Positions 1 through 9,539 are shown, numbered from the stretch's first letter. The stretch: 64,000 nucleotides of DNA from Chthoniobacterales bacterium (GCA_018883245.1 VEQL01000013.1:1-64000); one strand, 5' to 3'. Numbers and translations: made by a program. The notes: generated by a model not told the origin, from the sequence alone.

Positions 1-356
1 GTGATGCGCACGAAACCTTTCTCGCGGGCGAAATCGATGGCGTGTTTGAGAAGACGTCCGCCATGCCCCTGCCCCCGGTGGTCGGCATGAACCACAAGAT
101 CCTCCAGCAGAAGAACGACGCCGCCTTCCGCCGTGCTGATCGTGATGAGAAGGTGGCTCATCCCGATGATGCGCGTGCTGTTGCGCAGGACAAAGATGCG
201 CCCGCGGTTCGGTTGCTCGAGGATGAGCCGCAATCCGCGCATCTGCTTGGCTTGGTCGGCGGTAAACTCCGGTTCTGCGGCAAAAAGATCGGCCAGCAGC
301 TCGGCCATGAGCGGCAGGTCTTCGAGCGTTGCAGGTTCGATGCGCAGGTCCGGCAT
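1..356 (-). CDS. GNAT family N-acetyltransferase (3' part outside the window)
   Basis: The minus strand reads from an ATG at 356 to the window edge, giving 118 residues without a stop. The start reads MPDLRIEPATLEDLPLMAEL, as GNAT enzymes often do. The last 30 visible residues contain the acetyl-CoA pyrophosphate loop (VHADHRGQGHGGRLL, the R/Q-x-x-G-x-G/A motif A), preceded by the usual beta-4 segment. The C-terminal third is missing because the gene continues past base 1. The substrate cannot be told from this part. It lies just downstream of mutL on the same strand (49-bp gap), so it may be cotranscribed. The plus-strand ORFs over this region are antisense shadows. Confidence 0.85.
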   Translation of the reverse strand, partial: MPDLRIEPATLEDLPLMAELLADLFAAEPEFTADQAKQMRGLRLILEQPNRGRIFVLRNSTRIIGMSHLLITISTAEGGVVLLLEDLVVHADHRGQGHGGRLLKHAIDFAREKGFVRI

Positions 357-405
357 TGGGGCTAGTTGTAGTTGCACCCGCTGCGCGCGGCAAGGCGGCG
401 GGGGC

Positions 406-2172
406 TCAAGCTCGCCCGAATTTGCGGTCCAGCTCGCGCCAGGAAAATTGCAGCATGACCGGTTTGCCATCCGGGTCGCAGTAGGGCAACTCACACGCGA
501 GCAACTGGGAAACCAACGCATGCTGGGCACGCTCGTCGGACGGCTCGGGTGCGCCCCTGGCCAAACGCGCCACCGCGCGCCGCACGCTGTCATCGAGCGA
601 GGCACGACTTTTTGCGGCGCCATCGGACAAGAAATCCTGGGCGAAATCCTCCACCACCCTCCGAGGGTCGCGTCCGGCGAGAAAGTCCGGCATGGCCTCG
701 ACTTTGACCGCATTTCCCCCGAACAAATCGATGCCGAAACCGGAGGCGGCGAGAACGGCCAGATTTTCCGCGACGGCTTCATGCAAACGCGGAGGAAGCT
801 CGAAAACCGCGGGCATGAGCAAGCGCTGCGCGGCGACGGCCCCGCCATCCACCCCGAGTTGAAGGCGCTCGAAAAGAATGCGCTGCCGGGCCGCGCTGCG
901 ATCGAGCATGACCATTCCCTCTTCTCCTTCGAGCAGCAGATACCGCGGTCCAAGAGGGCCAATGAGCCGGAATTCCCCGGCCGCAGCACTCCGCTCCGCG
1001 GGAACGCTCGAAGCCGGTCCGGACGTCACAACGGGCGACACCATTTCGGCCGGGCGAATTTCGGGAGGCGCCGCAGGACTGCGGGGCAGTTCGGGTTGAT
1101 GGCGACTGCTGTGCGGGTCGACCTGCGGCGCACGCGCAACGCGCGCCGCGATGTGCGTCTGCACGGGACGTAACCACTCTGCCCGCGCCTCGCGCAGCGC
1201 CGCGGCCACGGCCTCATGCACCGCATCGCGCACCGCCGACCCGCGGCGGAAGCGCACCTCGCGCTTGGCCGGATGCACATTGCAGTCCATTTCCCGCGGA
1301 TCGATCTCCAGGTGCAAGACGACCGACGGATGCCGACCCGGCTCGAGCATCTGACTGTAAGCCTCGCGCAAACCGGCGGCGAGAAAGCCGCTGTCGACCG
1401 CACGCCCGTTGACAAAAAAGAACTGCCTGCCGCGGTCGGCGCGCGTCACCACCGGACGCGAGACGAGTCCGTTCACACGGATACCATCACGCTCGAAGTG
1501 GGCAATCTCGAGGAACTGCGCGCGATCCTCGGCCCCGAAAAGATCGCCGGTCCGCGCGGCCAACGGGGCGGACGGCAACCGGTAGATCTCGCGACCTTCC
1601 CGCACGTAGGCGAGCGCCACCGACGGAAACGCCAGCGCGATGTTTTCGACCGCACGGTCGAGATGCGCGGATTCGGTGGCGTGGCTTCGCAGGAATTTTT
1701 TCCGCGCAGGCACATTGAAGAAAAGCGATTTGACCTCGATGGTCGTTCCGACCGGGCAACCGGCGTCGCGAACCGCGACCAATTTGCCCCCGCGCACCAC
1801 CGCCTCGGTGCCGGCGCTGGCTCCTTCCGTCCGCGTGCGCAGGGTAAACTCCGAAACGCTCGCAATGCTCGGCACGGCTTCGCCGCGGAATCCCATCATC
1901 TGCACCGAGGCGAGATCCGCTGCGGTGGCGATTTTGCTGGTCGCGTGGCGCTCCAGCGCCATGAGCGCATCCTCGCGGTCCATGCCGGATCCGTTGTCGG
2001 TCACGCGCACGAGCGCGGTTCCCGCGCCCCGCACTTCGACCTCGATCTGCCGCGCACCCGCGTCGAGGCTGTTCTCGAGGAGTTCCTTGAGCACCGAGGC
2101 GGGACGCTCCACGACTTCGCCCGCCGCGACCTGGCTGGCCACGACTTCCGGCAGGACGCGGATCTTACCCAT
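406..2172 (-). CDS. mutL: DNA mismatch repair protein MutL
   Basis: 588 residues, normal for MutL. The N-terminal GHKL ATPase is complete: ELLENSLDAG with the catalytic Glu near residue 30, DNGSGM at 59-64, GFRGEA at 94-99 and the KREVRF strand near 303. A proline-rich linker follows at about 345-400, then the C-terminal dimerisation domain. MutL couples MutS mismatch recognition to strand incision. The C-terminal metal site is odd: where endonuclease-type MutL has DQHA(x)2E(x)4E, this protein has DRSAARQRILFE at 424-435, losing Gln, His and the first Glu. The nicking activity is therefore doubtful and the protein may act as a pure matchmaker. ATG start at 2172. Confidence 0.96.
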   Translation of the reverse strand: MGKIRVLPEVVASQVAAGEVVERPASVLKELLENSLDAGARQIEVEVRGAGTALVRVTDNGSGMDREDALMALERHATSKIATAADLASVQMMGFRGEAVPSIASVSEFTLRTRTEGASAGTEAVVRGGKLVAVRDAGCPVGTTIEVKSLFFNVPARKKFLRSHATESAHLDRAVENIALAFPSVALAYVREGREIYRLPSAPLAARTGDLFGAEDRAQFLEIAHFERDGIRVNGLVSRPVVTRADRGRQFFFVNGRAVDSGFLAAGLREAYSQMLEPGRHPSVVLHLEIDPREMDCNVHPAKREVRFRRGSAVRDAVHEAVAAALREARAEWLRPVQTHIAARVARAPQVDPHSSRHQPELPRSPAAPPEIRPAEMVSPVVTSGPASSVPAERSAAAGEFRLIGPLGPRYLLLEGEEGMVMLDRSAARQRILFERLQLGVDGGAVAAQRLLMPAVFELPPRLHEAVAENLAVLAASGFGIDLFGGNAVKVEAMPDFLAGRDPRRVVEDFAQDFLSDGAAKSRASLDDSVRRAVARLARGAPEPSDERAQHALVSQLLACELPYCDPDGKPVMLQFSWRELDRKFGRA

Positions 2173-2287
2173 GACGCTGCCCGGCTCCCGTTTGACTTGG
2201 CTTCGTCCCGTGGTTTAGAGACATTCCGGCTTCATTACATGGCCAGACCGACCGACTCAATGCCTGCCGTTCCCTCCCGAGACCCGC

Positions 2288-3427
2288 ATGTATAACGGCC
2301 GCTCCACTCGCCCGGGTCCCGCGGGCCGCGACAGCCTCTTCGGCTGGACGATCTTCATCATCTTTCTGGCGATCTTTGCCGCGGGTTGCTGGATCGGCAG
2401 TTTCTACATCTTCGGGCACCCGGAAGAGGCTCTGAGCTACCGTGTCCTTCGCACGCTCGGCAAAATCGACGCCCCGCGGCGATTCGCGCTCACCGCCGCA
2501 CCCCGCGGACAGTTCCTCGACGCGAACAAGCTCTTCGACCGCTTCACGAAGTTGCAACCGCGCCAACTCGAATCGGAGAACAAAAGGCTCCAGCGCGGTT
2601 ACGTGCGAAATTACGAACAGCACAAGGAACTGATCCCTTACGTCGTGGGCTCCTACGATTTGTTGGGTGCGTTCCGGCTCGGGCCGGGAAACTTTTTCAC
2701 CGGGGGCGTGGTCGCGCTCGCGCAGTCGGTTGAAAATCCGAAAGTCCTTCTGGAATTGGTTTTCCCCACCCCCGAAAAGGACGCTGCCGCCGCGGAGCGC
2801 ACGCTCACCACAGGCCTCGATCTCAGGCTTCCCAAGACGATGGATCTCATCGCCGTGATCAACGCGCGCATTTTGCCCGACGGACGCCTCAACATCACGG
2901 CTGTCCCGTTGCTTTACGGCAACTACACGTCGAGCGGGACAGCCGGGACGTTCAGCCTGGAACCGCCCACGGACCTGAACGTCGGCGCCGGACTTCCCGT
3001 GCTCAACGAGGCCGCGGTCAAAGAGGCCGAAAAGCACTACGCCGCCTACCTGCAGCGGACCGGTTTCGCACGCGGTTCTTCCTCGCTCGCACGCGTGCAG
3101 CCACCCGCGGTTGTGAAGCCGGTCGAGGTGCCGGTCGCGCGCGCCGTGCCGGTCCAGCGCGGAACACCCGGCCCTGTCCAGGAGCCCGCGATACCCCGTG
3201 CCCTGCCGGCCACACCCGCGGGCGAAGTCACCGTGCGCAGGGCGGAACCGGTCAAACCGGCCGTTGCCGGCGGCGACGAAGCCGTTCCCGTGCGCCGCGC
3301 GGAACCTGTGGCGCCCCGTGCCGTGCCCGCCGCGTCACCGGCGCAAGCTGCCGTGCCGCTGCAGCCGTTCGGCGGCGCGGCACCCGAGCAACAGCCATCC
3401 CCGGCCCGCACCGGGCAAACCGAGTGA
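2288..3427 (+). CDS. Membrane-anchored protein of unknown function with Pro/Ala/Val-rich tail
   Basis: 379 residues, not recognised. A short positively charged N-terminus precedes one transmembrane helix at about 19-42, so most of the chain is probably periplasmic. Residues 50-260 look folded. From about 270 the sequence is a low-complexity tail with recurring RRAEPV/ARAVPV-type segments rich in Pro, Ala, Val and Arg, a likely flexible spacer. It is the first gene of a four-gene run in which every junction is a 4-base overlap, so it is probably translated together with a MidA-like methyltransferase. That gives no firm functional clue. The same tail read in other frames produces many shadow ORFs. 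Confidence 0.75.
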   Translation: MYNGRSTRPGPAGRDSLFGWTIFIIFLAIFAAGCWIGSFYIFGHPEEALSYRVLRTLGKIDAPRRFALTAAPRGQFLDANKLFDRFTKLQPRQLESENKRLQRGYVRNYEQHKELIPYVVGSYDLLGAFRLGPGNFFTGGVVALAQSVENPKVLLELVFPTPEKDAAAAERTLTTGLDLRLPKTMDLIAVINARILPDGRLNITAVPLLYGNYTSSGTAGTFSLEPPTDLNVGAGLPVLNEAAVKEAEKHYAAYLQRTGFARGSSSLARVQPPAVVKPVEVPVARAVPVQRGTPGPVQEPAIPRALPATPAGEVTVRRAEPVKPAVAGGDEAVPVRRAEPVAPRAVPAASPAQAAVPLQPFGGAAPEQQPSPARTGQTE

Positions 3428-4575
3428 CCGCTCGCCCCGCGGATTGCGCAGGCCCCGGGGAAGAACTGCGACGCCGCATCAAAAGCAACGGTCCCGTCGG
3501 CTTCGACGAGTTCATGTCCGTTGCTCTCTATCACCCGGAAGGCGGCTATTACGCGTCCGGAACGTCGCGCACCGGGAAACACGGCGACTTTGTCACCAGC
3601 GTCAGCATCGGGCCGGTCTTCGGAAAACTTCTGGCCGCGCAGTTCTCGCGGATGTGGAAAGAGCTCGGCGAGCCCGGAGATTTCACGCTCGTCGAACAAG
3701 GCGCTAATGACGGGCAGCTTTTGGACGACATCCTGACGGCGATCGATCGCAACCACCCGGGATTCCGTCCGCACGCCATCATCGTCGAACCGCTCGCCAA
3801 CCGCCGCACGGCTCAAGAAACGTTGCTGCGGCGCTGGCAGGGGCGGACGCAATGGGTGGCGGACGAAAAAGATTTGCCGCGCTTCACCGGCGTGTTCTTC
3901 GCCAACGAATTGCTCGATGCCTTTCCGGTCAAACTTCTCGTCCGCACCGGCGGCAAATGGCTCGAGCGCCGCGTCGATTGCGACGCAGACCGGTTCGTCT
4001 TCCGCGAAACTCCTCTCGAGCATGCTGAAGCATTGGAGGCTGCGAAGAAAATGCCGGTCGATGGCGACAGCCGCTTTTGCACCGAATGGAGTCCTTCGCT
4101 CGCGCCCTGGCTCGAGACCGTCGCGGACAAATTGCAACGCGGATGGATTTTTCTCGTCGATTACGGGCATCCGCGCCGCGCCAGGTTTCATCCCGCGCGT
4201 GCGGAGGGAACGCTGGCCGCTTACCGCAAACAGCAGAGGGCGCCCGATCCCCTCGCCGCTCCGGGCCAACAGGATCTCACCGCGCACGTCGATTTCACGA
4301 CGGTCGCCGAGGAGGCGGAAAAATGCGGACTGCGCATCGCCGGATTCACCGACCAGCATCACGCCCTCGCCGCCTTGGCCGCGATCACATTTCCACCCAT
4401 GGCGTCGTCACCACTCGATGCCGCAGCGGCAAAGGAGATGCGCGCCCTGCGCCAGCTTCTTCACCCGGAAAGCATGGGCACGTCATTCAAATTTCTGGCG
4501 CTTTCCAAGGGAATCGACGCGCCGCTGCCGGCATTCCGCTTTGCCAGCGACGCCCACCGCGAGCTTTTCGCATGA
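3424..4575 (+). CDS. MidA/NDUFAF7-type SAM-dependent methyltransferase (DUF185)
   Basis: 383 residues, starting at a GTG that overlaps the previous stop (GTGA). Family features are clear: FDEFMSVALYHPEGGYY near the start, the GDFVTS segment, VEQGANDGQLL as the SAM-binding glycine motif (usually E-x-G-x-G-x-L), and FFANELLDAFPV after it. The mitochondrial homologue methylates an arginine of a complex I subunit; bacterial members are usually annotated only as class I SAM-dependent methyltransferases, so the target here is unknown. The next gene overlaps by 4 bases (ATGA). The assignment to family is firm, the substrate is not. Confidence 0.9.
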   Translation: MTARPADCAGPGEELRRRIKSNGPVGFDEFMSVALYHPEGGYYASGTSRTGKHGDFVTSVSIGPVFGKLLAAQFSRMWKELGEPGDFTLVEQGANDGQLLDDILTAIDRNHPGFRPHAIIVEPLANRRTAQETLLRRWQGRTQWVADEKDLPRFTGVFFANELLDAFPVKLLVRTGGKWLERRVDCDADRFVFRETPLEHAEALEAAKKMPVDGDSRFCTEWSPSLAPWLETVADKLQRGWIFLVDYGHPRRARFHPARAEGTLAAYRKQQRAPDPLAAPGQQDLTAHVDFTTVAEEAEKCGLRIAGFTDQHHALAALAAITFPPMASSPLDAAAAKEMRALRQLLHPESMGTSFKFLALSKGIDAPLPAFRFASDAHRELFA

Positions 4576-5312
4576 AACGTCCGACCGCAGAGCAACGCGA
4601 AGCGGCACGCCGCAGCCCCGGCGGACGCCGTCCCGTCATGCACCAGCGATGGGAAAATCTGCTTTTTCTTCATTGGACCGTTGATCGCGACGACATCCAG
4701 CGCACCCTTCCGCGCGGACTGCACGCCGACACTTTCGCCGGAACCGGTTGGATCGGTGTTGTGCCCTTCGCCATGCGCAACGTGCGTCCCGCCGGCTTGC
4801 CCGCTGCCGGATCGCTTTCGAATTTTCTCGAACTCAACGTCCGCACCTATGTCCATGACGACGATGGAGTCCCCGGCGTCTGGTTTTACTCCCTGGACTG
4901 CAATCAACCGCTTGCGGTGCTTGCCGCGCGCACGTTTTTCCGCCTGCCCTACGAGCATTCCACCATGCGCGCCGATTTCGGTCCGACGATCGATTACCAT
5001 TCGACCCGCCGAGGGACTTCGGCAGAAGCACATTACACGTGGCGCCCGCATGGCGAGACGCGATGCGCGACGGCCGGCAGCCTCGAATTTTTCCTGCTCG
5101 AGCGCTATCACCTCTATGCAACCCGGGGACCGCACCTTTGCCGCGGCACCGTCGCCCATGCGCCTTACGAATTCCGCGAGGCGAAGATCGACCGGTGTTC
5201 CGTGCTTCCCGCCGCGCTCGCCGGGTTCGATGCACTCGCACCGCAACCCCAGCACGCCTGCCACGCCGACGGCTTCGACGTCCGCATCTTCGCTCTTGAA
5301 CGACTGAAATGA
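4572..5312 (+). CDS. DUF2071 (YqjF-like) family protein
   Basis: 246 residues from an ATG overlapping the preceding stop by 4 bases. The pattern is that of DUF2071/YqjF: HQRWENLLFLHW near the start, a GTGWIGVVPFAMRNVRP strand, the LNVRTYV strand and the VWFYSLDCN segment, with a C-terminal SLEFFLLERYHLY region. The fold is an acetoacetate-decarboxylase-like barrel. No enzymatic role is established for YqjF proteins, and nothing here suggests one. An upstream in-frame extension to 4077 exists but lies inside the methyltransferase gene and is not used. It is third in the four-gene overlapping operon. Confidence 0.88.
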   Translation: MKRPTAEQREAARRSPGGRRPVMHQRWENLLFLHWTVDRDDIQRTLPRGLHADTFAGTGWIGVVPFAMRNVRPAGLPAAGSLSNFLELNVRTYVHDDDGVPGVWFYSLDCNQPLAVLAARTFFRLPYEHSTMRADFGPTIDYHSTRRGTSAEAHYTWRPHGETRCATAGSLEFFLLERYHLYATRGPHLCRGTVAHAPYEFREAKIDRCSVLPAALAGFDALAPQPQHACHADGFDVRIFALERLK

Positions 5313-6247
5313 AACTCCACGGCATCCACCACGTCACTGCCATCACCGCCCGCGCGAGGGAGAACCATCATTTTTACACGCAGGTCCTCGGCATGCGGTT
5401 GGTGAAAAAGACCGTCAACCAGGACGACGTCTCGGCCTACCATCTTTTCTATGCCGACGGCAACGGAACGCCGGGAAGCGATCTGACATTTTTCGATTGG
5501 CCCGCGGCGCCGGAACAGCGGGGCACGCCCGGCATCACGCGCACCGGATTGCGCATCGGCAACAATGCGTCCCTCGAATGGTGGCACGACCGGCTCCGTG
5601 CCCGCGACGTGCGGCATGAGGGCATCGCGGAGCGCGATGGGCGCGCCGTCCTCGACTTCGAGGATCCCGAAGGCCAGCGGCTCTGCTTCGTCGCGGATGA
5701 AGCGGATGGCAAAGCGCATCCGTGGACACGCAGCCCCGTGCCGCCGGAACACCAGATCCGCGGCCTTGGTCCTGTCACGCTCAGCGTCCCGAAACTCGAA
5801 CGCACCGACCGCGTATTCCGCGAATTGCTGAACATGCAACCGGTCCGCAGCTACGATCATGCCGGACGCGAGGCGCGCGTTTACCAAAGCGGTGATGCAA
5901 GCGGCCCCGCACAAGAGTTGCATGTCATGACGGAACCCGGCGCACCGTTCGCACGGCAAGGCGCGGGCGGGGTGCATCATCTGGCCCTGCGCACCACGTT
6001 GTCAGACTACGATGCTTGGGCCGCGCGTCTTTCCGACGCCGGCATTCCCCACAGCGGACCCGTCAACCGTTTCTGGTTCCGCAGCCTCTACTTTCGCGAG
6101 CCGAACGGCATCCTGATCGAGATCGCCACCGACGAACCCGGCTTCACCGCGGATGAACCTTCGGACCGGCTCGGCGAAGCCCTTTCGCTCCCGCCCTTCC
6201 TCGAGCCTCGCCGCGCCGAAATCGAAGCCGGGCTCAAACCGCTCTGA
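5309..6247 (+). CDS. VOC-family ring-cleaving dioxygenase (MhqO/MhqA-like)
   Basis: 312 residues, beginning MKLHGIHHVTAITARARENH, the hallmark start of glyoxalase-fold ring-cleaving dioxygenases of the MhqA/MhqO group. Two VOC modules are present, roughly residues 4-130 and 150-290. Metal ligands are expected at the HH of IHHVT (about 6-7), the HH of GGVHHLALR (about 226-227) and the Glu of GILIEIAT near 274. Relatives act on hydroquinone-type compounds or contribute to quinone and aldehyde resistance; the substrate here is unknown. It is the last gene of the operon starting at 2288, with a 4-base overlap to the gene before it. Confidence 0.9.
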   Translation: MKLHGIHHVTAITARARENHHFYTQVLGMRLVKKTVNQDDVSAYHLFYADGNGTPGSDLTFFDWPAAPEQRGTPGITRTGLRIGNNASLEWWHDRLRARDVRHEGIAERDGRAVLDFEDPEGQRLCFVADEADGKAHPWTRSPVPPEHQIRGLGPVTLSVPKLERTDRVFRELLNMQPVRSYDHAGREARVYQSGDASGPAQELHVMTEPGAPFARQGAGGVHHLALRTTLSDYDAWAARLSDAGIPHSGPVNRFWFRSLYFREPNGILIEIATDEPGFTADEPSDRLGEALSLPPFLEPRRAEIEAGLKPL

Positions 6248-6299
6248 CCGCGATTTTCCGCGTGTCGCAGCACGGCAGGACCGCTACATTCGGCCGCTC

Positions 6300-8105
6300 A
6301 TGTCGAAGGAAGCGCAACAACAGCGGATGGAAAAGGTCGTCAGCCTGTGCAAACGGCGCGGGTTCATTTTCCAGTCGTCAGAAATCTACGGCGGACTCAA
6401 CGGTTTTTGGGACTACGGCCCGATGGGAGCGGAACTCAAACGCAACCTGCGGGATTCATGGTGGCACACGATGACGCGCGACCGCGACGATGTCGTGGGC
6501 CTCGATGCGAGCATCATCATGCACCCGACGGTATGGACCGCCAGCGGGCATGTGGACACGTTCAGCGACCCGATGAGCACCTGCAAGCAATGCAAGAAGC
6601 TTGTCCGCGCCGACCAGTGGTGGGCGATGATGTCCGAGCAGAAGTGGACACAATCGATCGCGGAGCTTGTCGAACCGGGCACCAATCGCTTCCACCCCGC
6701 CGACCTCCTGAAGTGGGGCAAAGGCAAAGGCAAACAACTTGCGCCCAACCTCGCGCTTGTCCGCAATCCCGATGTCACGATTTCCTGGCTGGCGGAAGAA
6801 ACGGAGAAGGGCAAAGGGCCGGCTGATGCTGTCGAGCTTTACAAGTTTCTCGCCACCGAGCAAATGGCCGTCACCGGTTTGGTGACGCCGTGCCCGCATT
6901 GCGGCGGAGAACTCACCGCCCCGCGGCCGTTCAACCTCATGTTCCGCACGCATTGCGGACCGGTGGAGAGCGATGAGAACCTCGCCTACCTGCGCCCCGA
7001 GACGGCACAGGCCATTTTCGTGCAGTTCAAAAACGTCCTGGACTCCTCGCGCGTCAAAGTTCCTTTCGGCATCGCGCAAATCGGCAAAGCCTTCCGCAAC
7101 GAGATCACGCCTCGCAATTACACGTTCCGCTCCCGCGAGTTCGAGCAGATGGAGCTCGAATTTTTCATCCGGCCCGATGACGCCGTGCGACTCATCCACG
7201 GACACGTCGAGACTTGGCGCGAAGGCGCGGACCTCTCCGCCCCGCGCCCGAACTGGGGCTGGGACATGTGGCACCGTTACTGGGTGGACCAACGCACGAA
7301 ATATTACGACGCAATCGGCCTCGGCACGGACGTGCTCGACTACCACTGGCAAAAGCCGGAGGAACTCGCGCATTACGCCCGCGCCACGGTCGATATCCTT
7401 TTCAAATTTCCCTTCGGCACGGAGGAACTCGAAGGCATCGCCGCCCGCGGGGACTTCGACTTGGCGCAGCACCAGAAGTTCTCCGGCAAACCTCTGGAGG
7501 TATTCGACGAGGAACTCAAAGCTGCGTGCGACAAACTCTCCGACGCACAGAAAAAAGAATTCATCGACGAATTGTTCGAGAACCGCAAATGCGCGGACAC
7601 CACGCGCGAGGAAATCGCGACTTGCGCGGAAAGACTTTTCAAAGGCTTCTACCTGCCGCACGTCATCGAACCGTCGGCCGGACTCGACCGCATGGCCTTG
7701 GCCGTGCTGGCCGCCGCATTCGACGAGGAAACCGTCAGCGATGACAAAGGCAAAGCCGAGACCCGCACCGTGCTGCGCCTGCACCCCCGCGTTGCGCCGG
7801 TCAAATGCGCCATCTTCCCGCTGCTGAAAAACCGGCCTGAACTCGTCGCCAAAGCGCGCGAAATCGAAGCCTCGTTGCGTCGTCACATGAACGTCTTCTA
7901 CGACGAAGCGGGCGCCATCGGGCGCCGCTACCGCCGGCAGGACGAGATCGGAACGCCATTCTGCGTCACCGTGGATTTCGACACGATCGGGGAAAACGGG
8001 CCGGAGAAAGCCGGCACTGTCACCCTGCGACACCGGGACTCGATGCAGCAGGAGCGCATCCCGGTCACCGAACTGCGCGCACGGCTGGAAGCCGCGATTT
8101 TCTGA
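6300..8105 (+). CDS. glyS: Glycine--tRNA ligase, single-chain (alpha2, eukaryote/archaeal-like) type
   Basis: 601 residues from ATG 6300; an in-frame extension back to 6153 lies inside the upstream gene and is rejected. It charges tRNA-Gly with glycine. Class II features are visible: motif 1 region FWDYGPMGAELKRN, motif 2 RNEITPRNYTFRSREFEQMELEFF (split by the usual FRxE), and motif 3 PHVIEPSAGLDRMALAVL. Two CxxC pairs (CKQCKKL near 94 and CPHCGGEL near 198) suggest a zinc-binding insertion. The anticodon-binding domain fills the last 120 residues. This is the homodimeric type, not the alpha2beta2 GlyQ/GlyS pair. A 46-bp gap leads to phoU. Confidence 0.96.
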   Translation: MSKEAQQQRMEKVVSLCKRRGFIFQSSEIYGGLNGFWDYGPMGAELKRNLRDSWWHTMTRDRDDVVGLDASIIMHPTVWTASGHVDTFSDPMSTCKQCKKLVRADQWWAMMSEQKWTQSIAELVEPGTNRFHPADLLKWGKGKGKQLAPNLALVRNPDVTISWLAEETEKGKGPADAVELYKFLATEQMAVTGLVTPCPHCGGELTAPRPFNLMFRTHCGPVESDENLAYLRPETAQAIFVQFKNVLDSSRVKVPFGIAQIGKAFRNEITPRNYTFRSREFEQMELEFFIRPDDAVRLIHGHVETWREGADLSAPRPNWGWDMWHRYWVDQRTKYYDAIGLGTDVLDYHWQKPEELAHYARATVDILFKFPFGTEELEGIAARGDFDLAQHQKFSGKPLEVFDEELKAACDKLSDAQKKEFIDELFENRKCADTTREEIATCAERLFKGFYLPHVIEPSAGLDRMALAVLAAAFDEETVSDDKGKAETRTVLRLHPRVAPVKCAIFPLLKNRPELVAKAREIEASLRRHMNVFYDEAGAIGRRYRRQDEIGTPFCVTVDFDTIGENGPEKAGTVTLRHRDSMQQERIPVTELRARLEAAIF

Positions 8106-8151
8106 CCGTGGCGGCTTGCTCGCCGCACCGACCGGAGCCTAACTTACTTCC

Positions 8152-8847
8152 ATGCCGGACAACACTCCCCAACATATTTTGGCGAGGTTCGACGACGCGC
8201 TCAAAACACTGCGCGATCACGTCCTCATGATGGCCAGCCTCACGGACAAACTGCTTGTCCGCGCGGGTGAAGGCCTCTTCCAAAGGAATCTCGACGCCTG
8301 CAACGGCGTGATCGCGGACGACGCCGAGATCGACGTTCTGGAAAAGAATGTCGATGAGGACGGCATGGAGATCATGGTGCGGTTCCAGCCGATGGCCCGC
8401 GACTTGCGTGAGGTTGTGGCCGCGATGAAAGTCGGCACCGACCTCGAGCGCGTGGCCGACCAGGCGGTGAGCATCGCGCGCCGCGCACGCCGCCTCAACC
8501 AGTCCCCTTCGCTCCCCGAGACCGCCGCCTTGGAGGAAATGTTCCGCATGGCCCTGGAGCTTTTCCGCGCAAGTGTGCGCAGCTTCGCCGACCGCGACGA
8601 GACGCTGGCCCGCACCCTCAAGCCGCGCGACCGCGACCTGGACGGACTCCACCACAAAATGATCGGCGACCTCACCGCCCGGATGTCCTCGGATACGGCC
8701 CGCATTACGCAATACCTCGACCTTATCTTTGTTGCCCGCATCATCGAGCGCATCGGCGACCACGCGACCAACATCGCGGAGGACGCGGTTTTTGCGACCT
8801 CGGCTGTGGATATCCGCCACACCACCACGCCCCCGGCGGCGGGTTGA
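8152..8847 (+). CDS. phoU: PhoU-like phosphate signalling regulator
   Basis: 231 residues with two tandem PhoU three-helix bundles (about 10-110 and 120-215). The metal-cluster motifs are visible: DDAEIDVLEKNVDEDG in the first repeat, and matching E-x-x-x-D patterns such as ATNIAEDAVF at the end of the second. PhoU connects the Pst phosphate transporter to the PhoR/PhoB system and damps phosphate uptake. No pst genes lie nearby. It ends in an overlap with the following ABC ATPase reading frame, if that uses its TTG start. Confidence 0.93.
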   Translation: MPDNTPQHILARFDDALKTLRDHVLMMASLTDKLLVRAGEGLFQRNLDACNGVIADDAEIDVLEKNVDEDGMEIMVRFQPMARDLREVVAAMKVGTDLERVADQAVSIARRARRLNQSPSLPETAALEEMFRMALELFRASVRSFADRDETLARTLKPRDRDLDGLHHKMIGDLTARMSSDTARITQYLDLIFVARIIERIGDHATNIAEDAVFATSAVDIRHTTTPPAAG

Positions 8848-8858
8848 ACGCCGCCGCA

Positions 8859-9539
8859 ATGCCGGACGACATCCACCTGCACGCCCGCGGGCTCCACAAA
8901 GCCTTCCGGCTCGCATCTTCCGAACTCGAGATCCTGCGCGGTGTGGACCTCACCGTGAAGCGCGGCGAGACCGTCTTTCTCTGCGGTGCATCCGGCGCGG
9001 GCAAAAGCACCCTGCTTTACACGCTGGCCGGACTCGAACGCCCGACGTGCGGTGAGGTGAAATTCGAGGGCGAGGACCTTTACCGCGCATCCGCCTCGCG
9101 GCAAGCCGCACTCCGCAACACGCGCATGGGCTTCGTCTTTCAAAGCTACGCCCTGCTGCCCGAACTGACCGCGCTGGAAAACGTCGCACTGCCGGGCCTC
9201 ATCGGCGGCAAACCCGACCGTGATCGCGCCGCCGCATTGTTGCAGCAGGTCGGTCTCGGCGCGCGGGCGGGGCACCTTCCGTCCGAGTTGAGCGGCGGCG
9301 AGCAGCAGCGCGTGGCCATCGCCCGCGCGCTCGTCAACAAGCCCGGGATGCTTTTTGCCGACGAGCCCACCGGCAACCTCGACTCCCGCACGGGAGGCGA
9401 AGTCATCGACCTGCTGCTCGGGTTGGTCCGCGAACACGGCACCACGCTTTTGGCGGTCACCCACGACACCGGACTCGCCGCCCGCGGCGACCGCGTCCTG
9501 CACATACGCGACGGCAAACTGCTCGAGCAGGAGGATTGA
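8859..9539 (+). CDS. LolD/MacB-type ABC transporter ATP-binding protein
   Basis: 226 residues from ATG 8859; a TTG at 8844 overlapping the phoU stop would add five residues and could couple the two genes. Motifs are complete: Walker A GASGAGKST, Q-loop VFQSYALLPELTALENVALP, signature LSGGEQQR, Walker B MLFADEPTGNLDS, H-loop VTHD. The PTGNLD sequence and the short single domain are typical of the LolD/FtsE/MacB branch, which drives mechanotransmission (lipoprotein release, efflux) rather than import. No LolC/LolE-type permease partner is in the window, so the exact role is open. Confidence 0.9.
   Translation: MPDDIHLHARGLHKAFRLASSELEILRGVDLTVKRGETVFLCGASGAGKSTLLYTLAGLERPTCGEVKFEGEDLYRASASRQAALRNTRMGFVFQSYALLPELTALENVALPGLIGGKPDRDRAAALLQQVGLGARAGHLPSELSGGEQQRVAIARALVNKPGMLFADEPTGNLDSRTGGEVIDLLLGLVREHGTTLLAVTHDTGLAARGDRVLHIRDGKLLEQED

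Noticed and set aside
133-1173. 346-codon plus-strand ORF opposite mutL
   Set aside because: Antisense to a fully recognisable mutL; low-complexity Arg/Gly-rich translation typical of GC-rich shadow frames.
8844-8858. TTG start of the LolD-like ATPase overlapping phoU
   Set aside because: Possible coupling, but the ATG at 8859 is closer to family starts; recorded as alternative.
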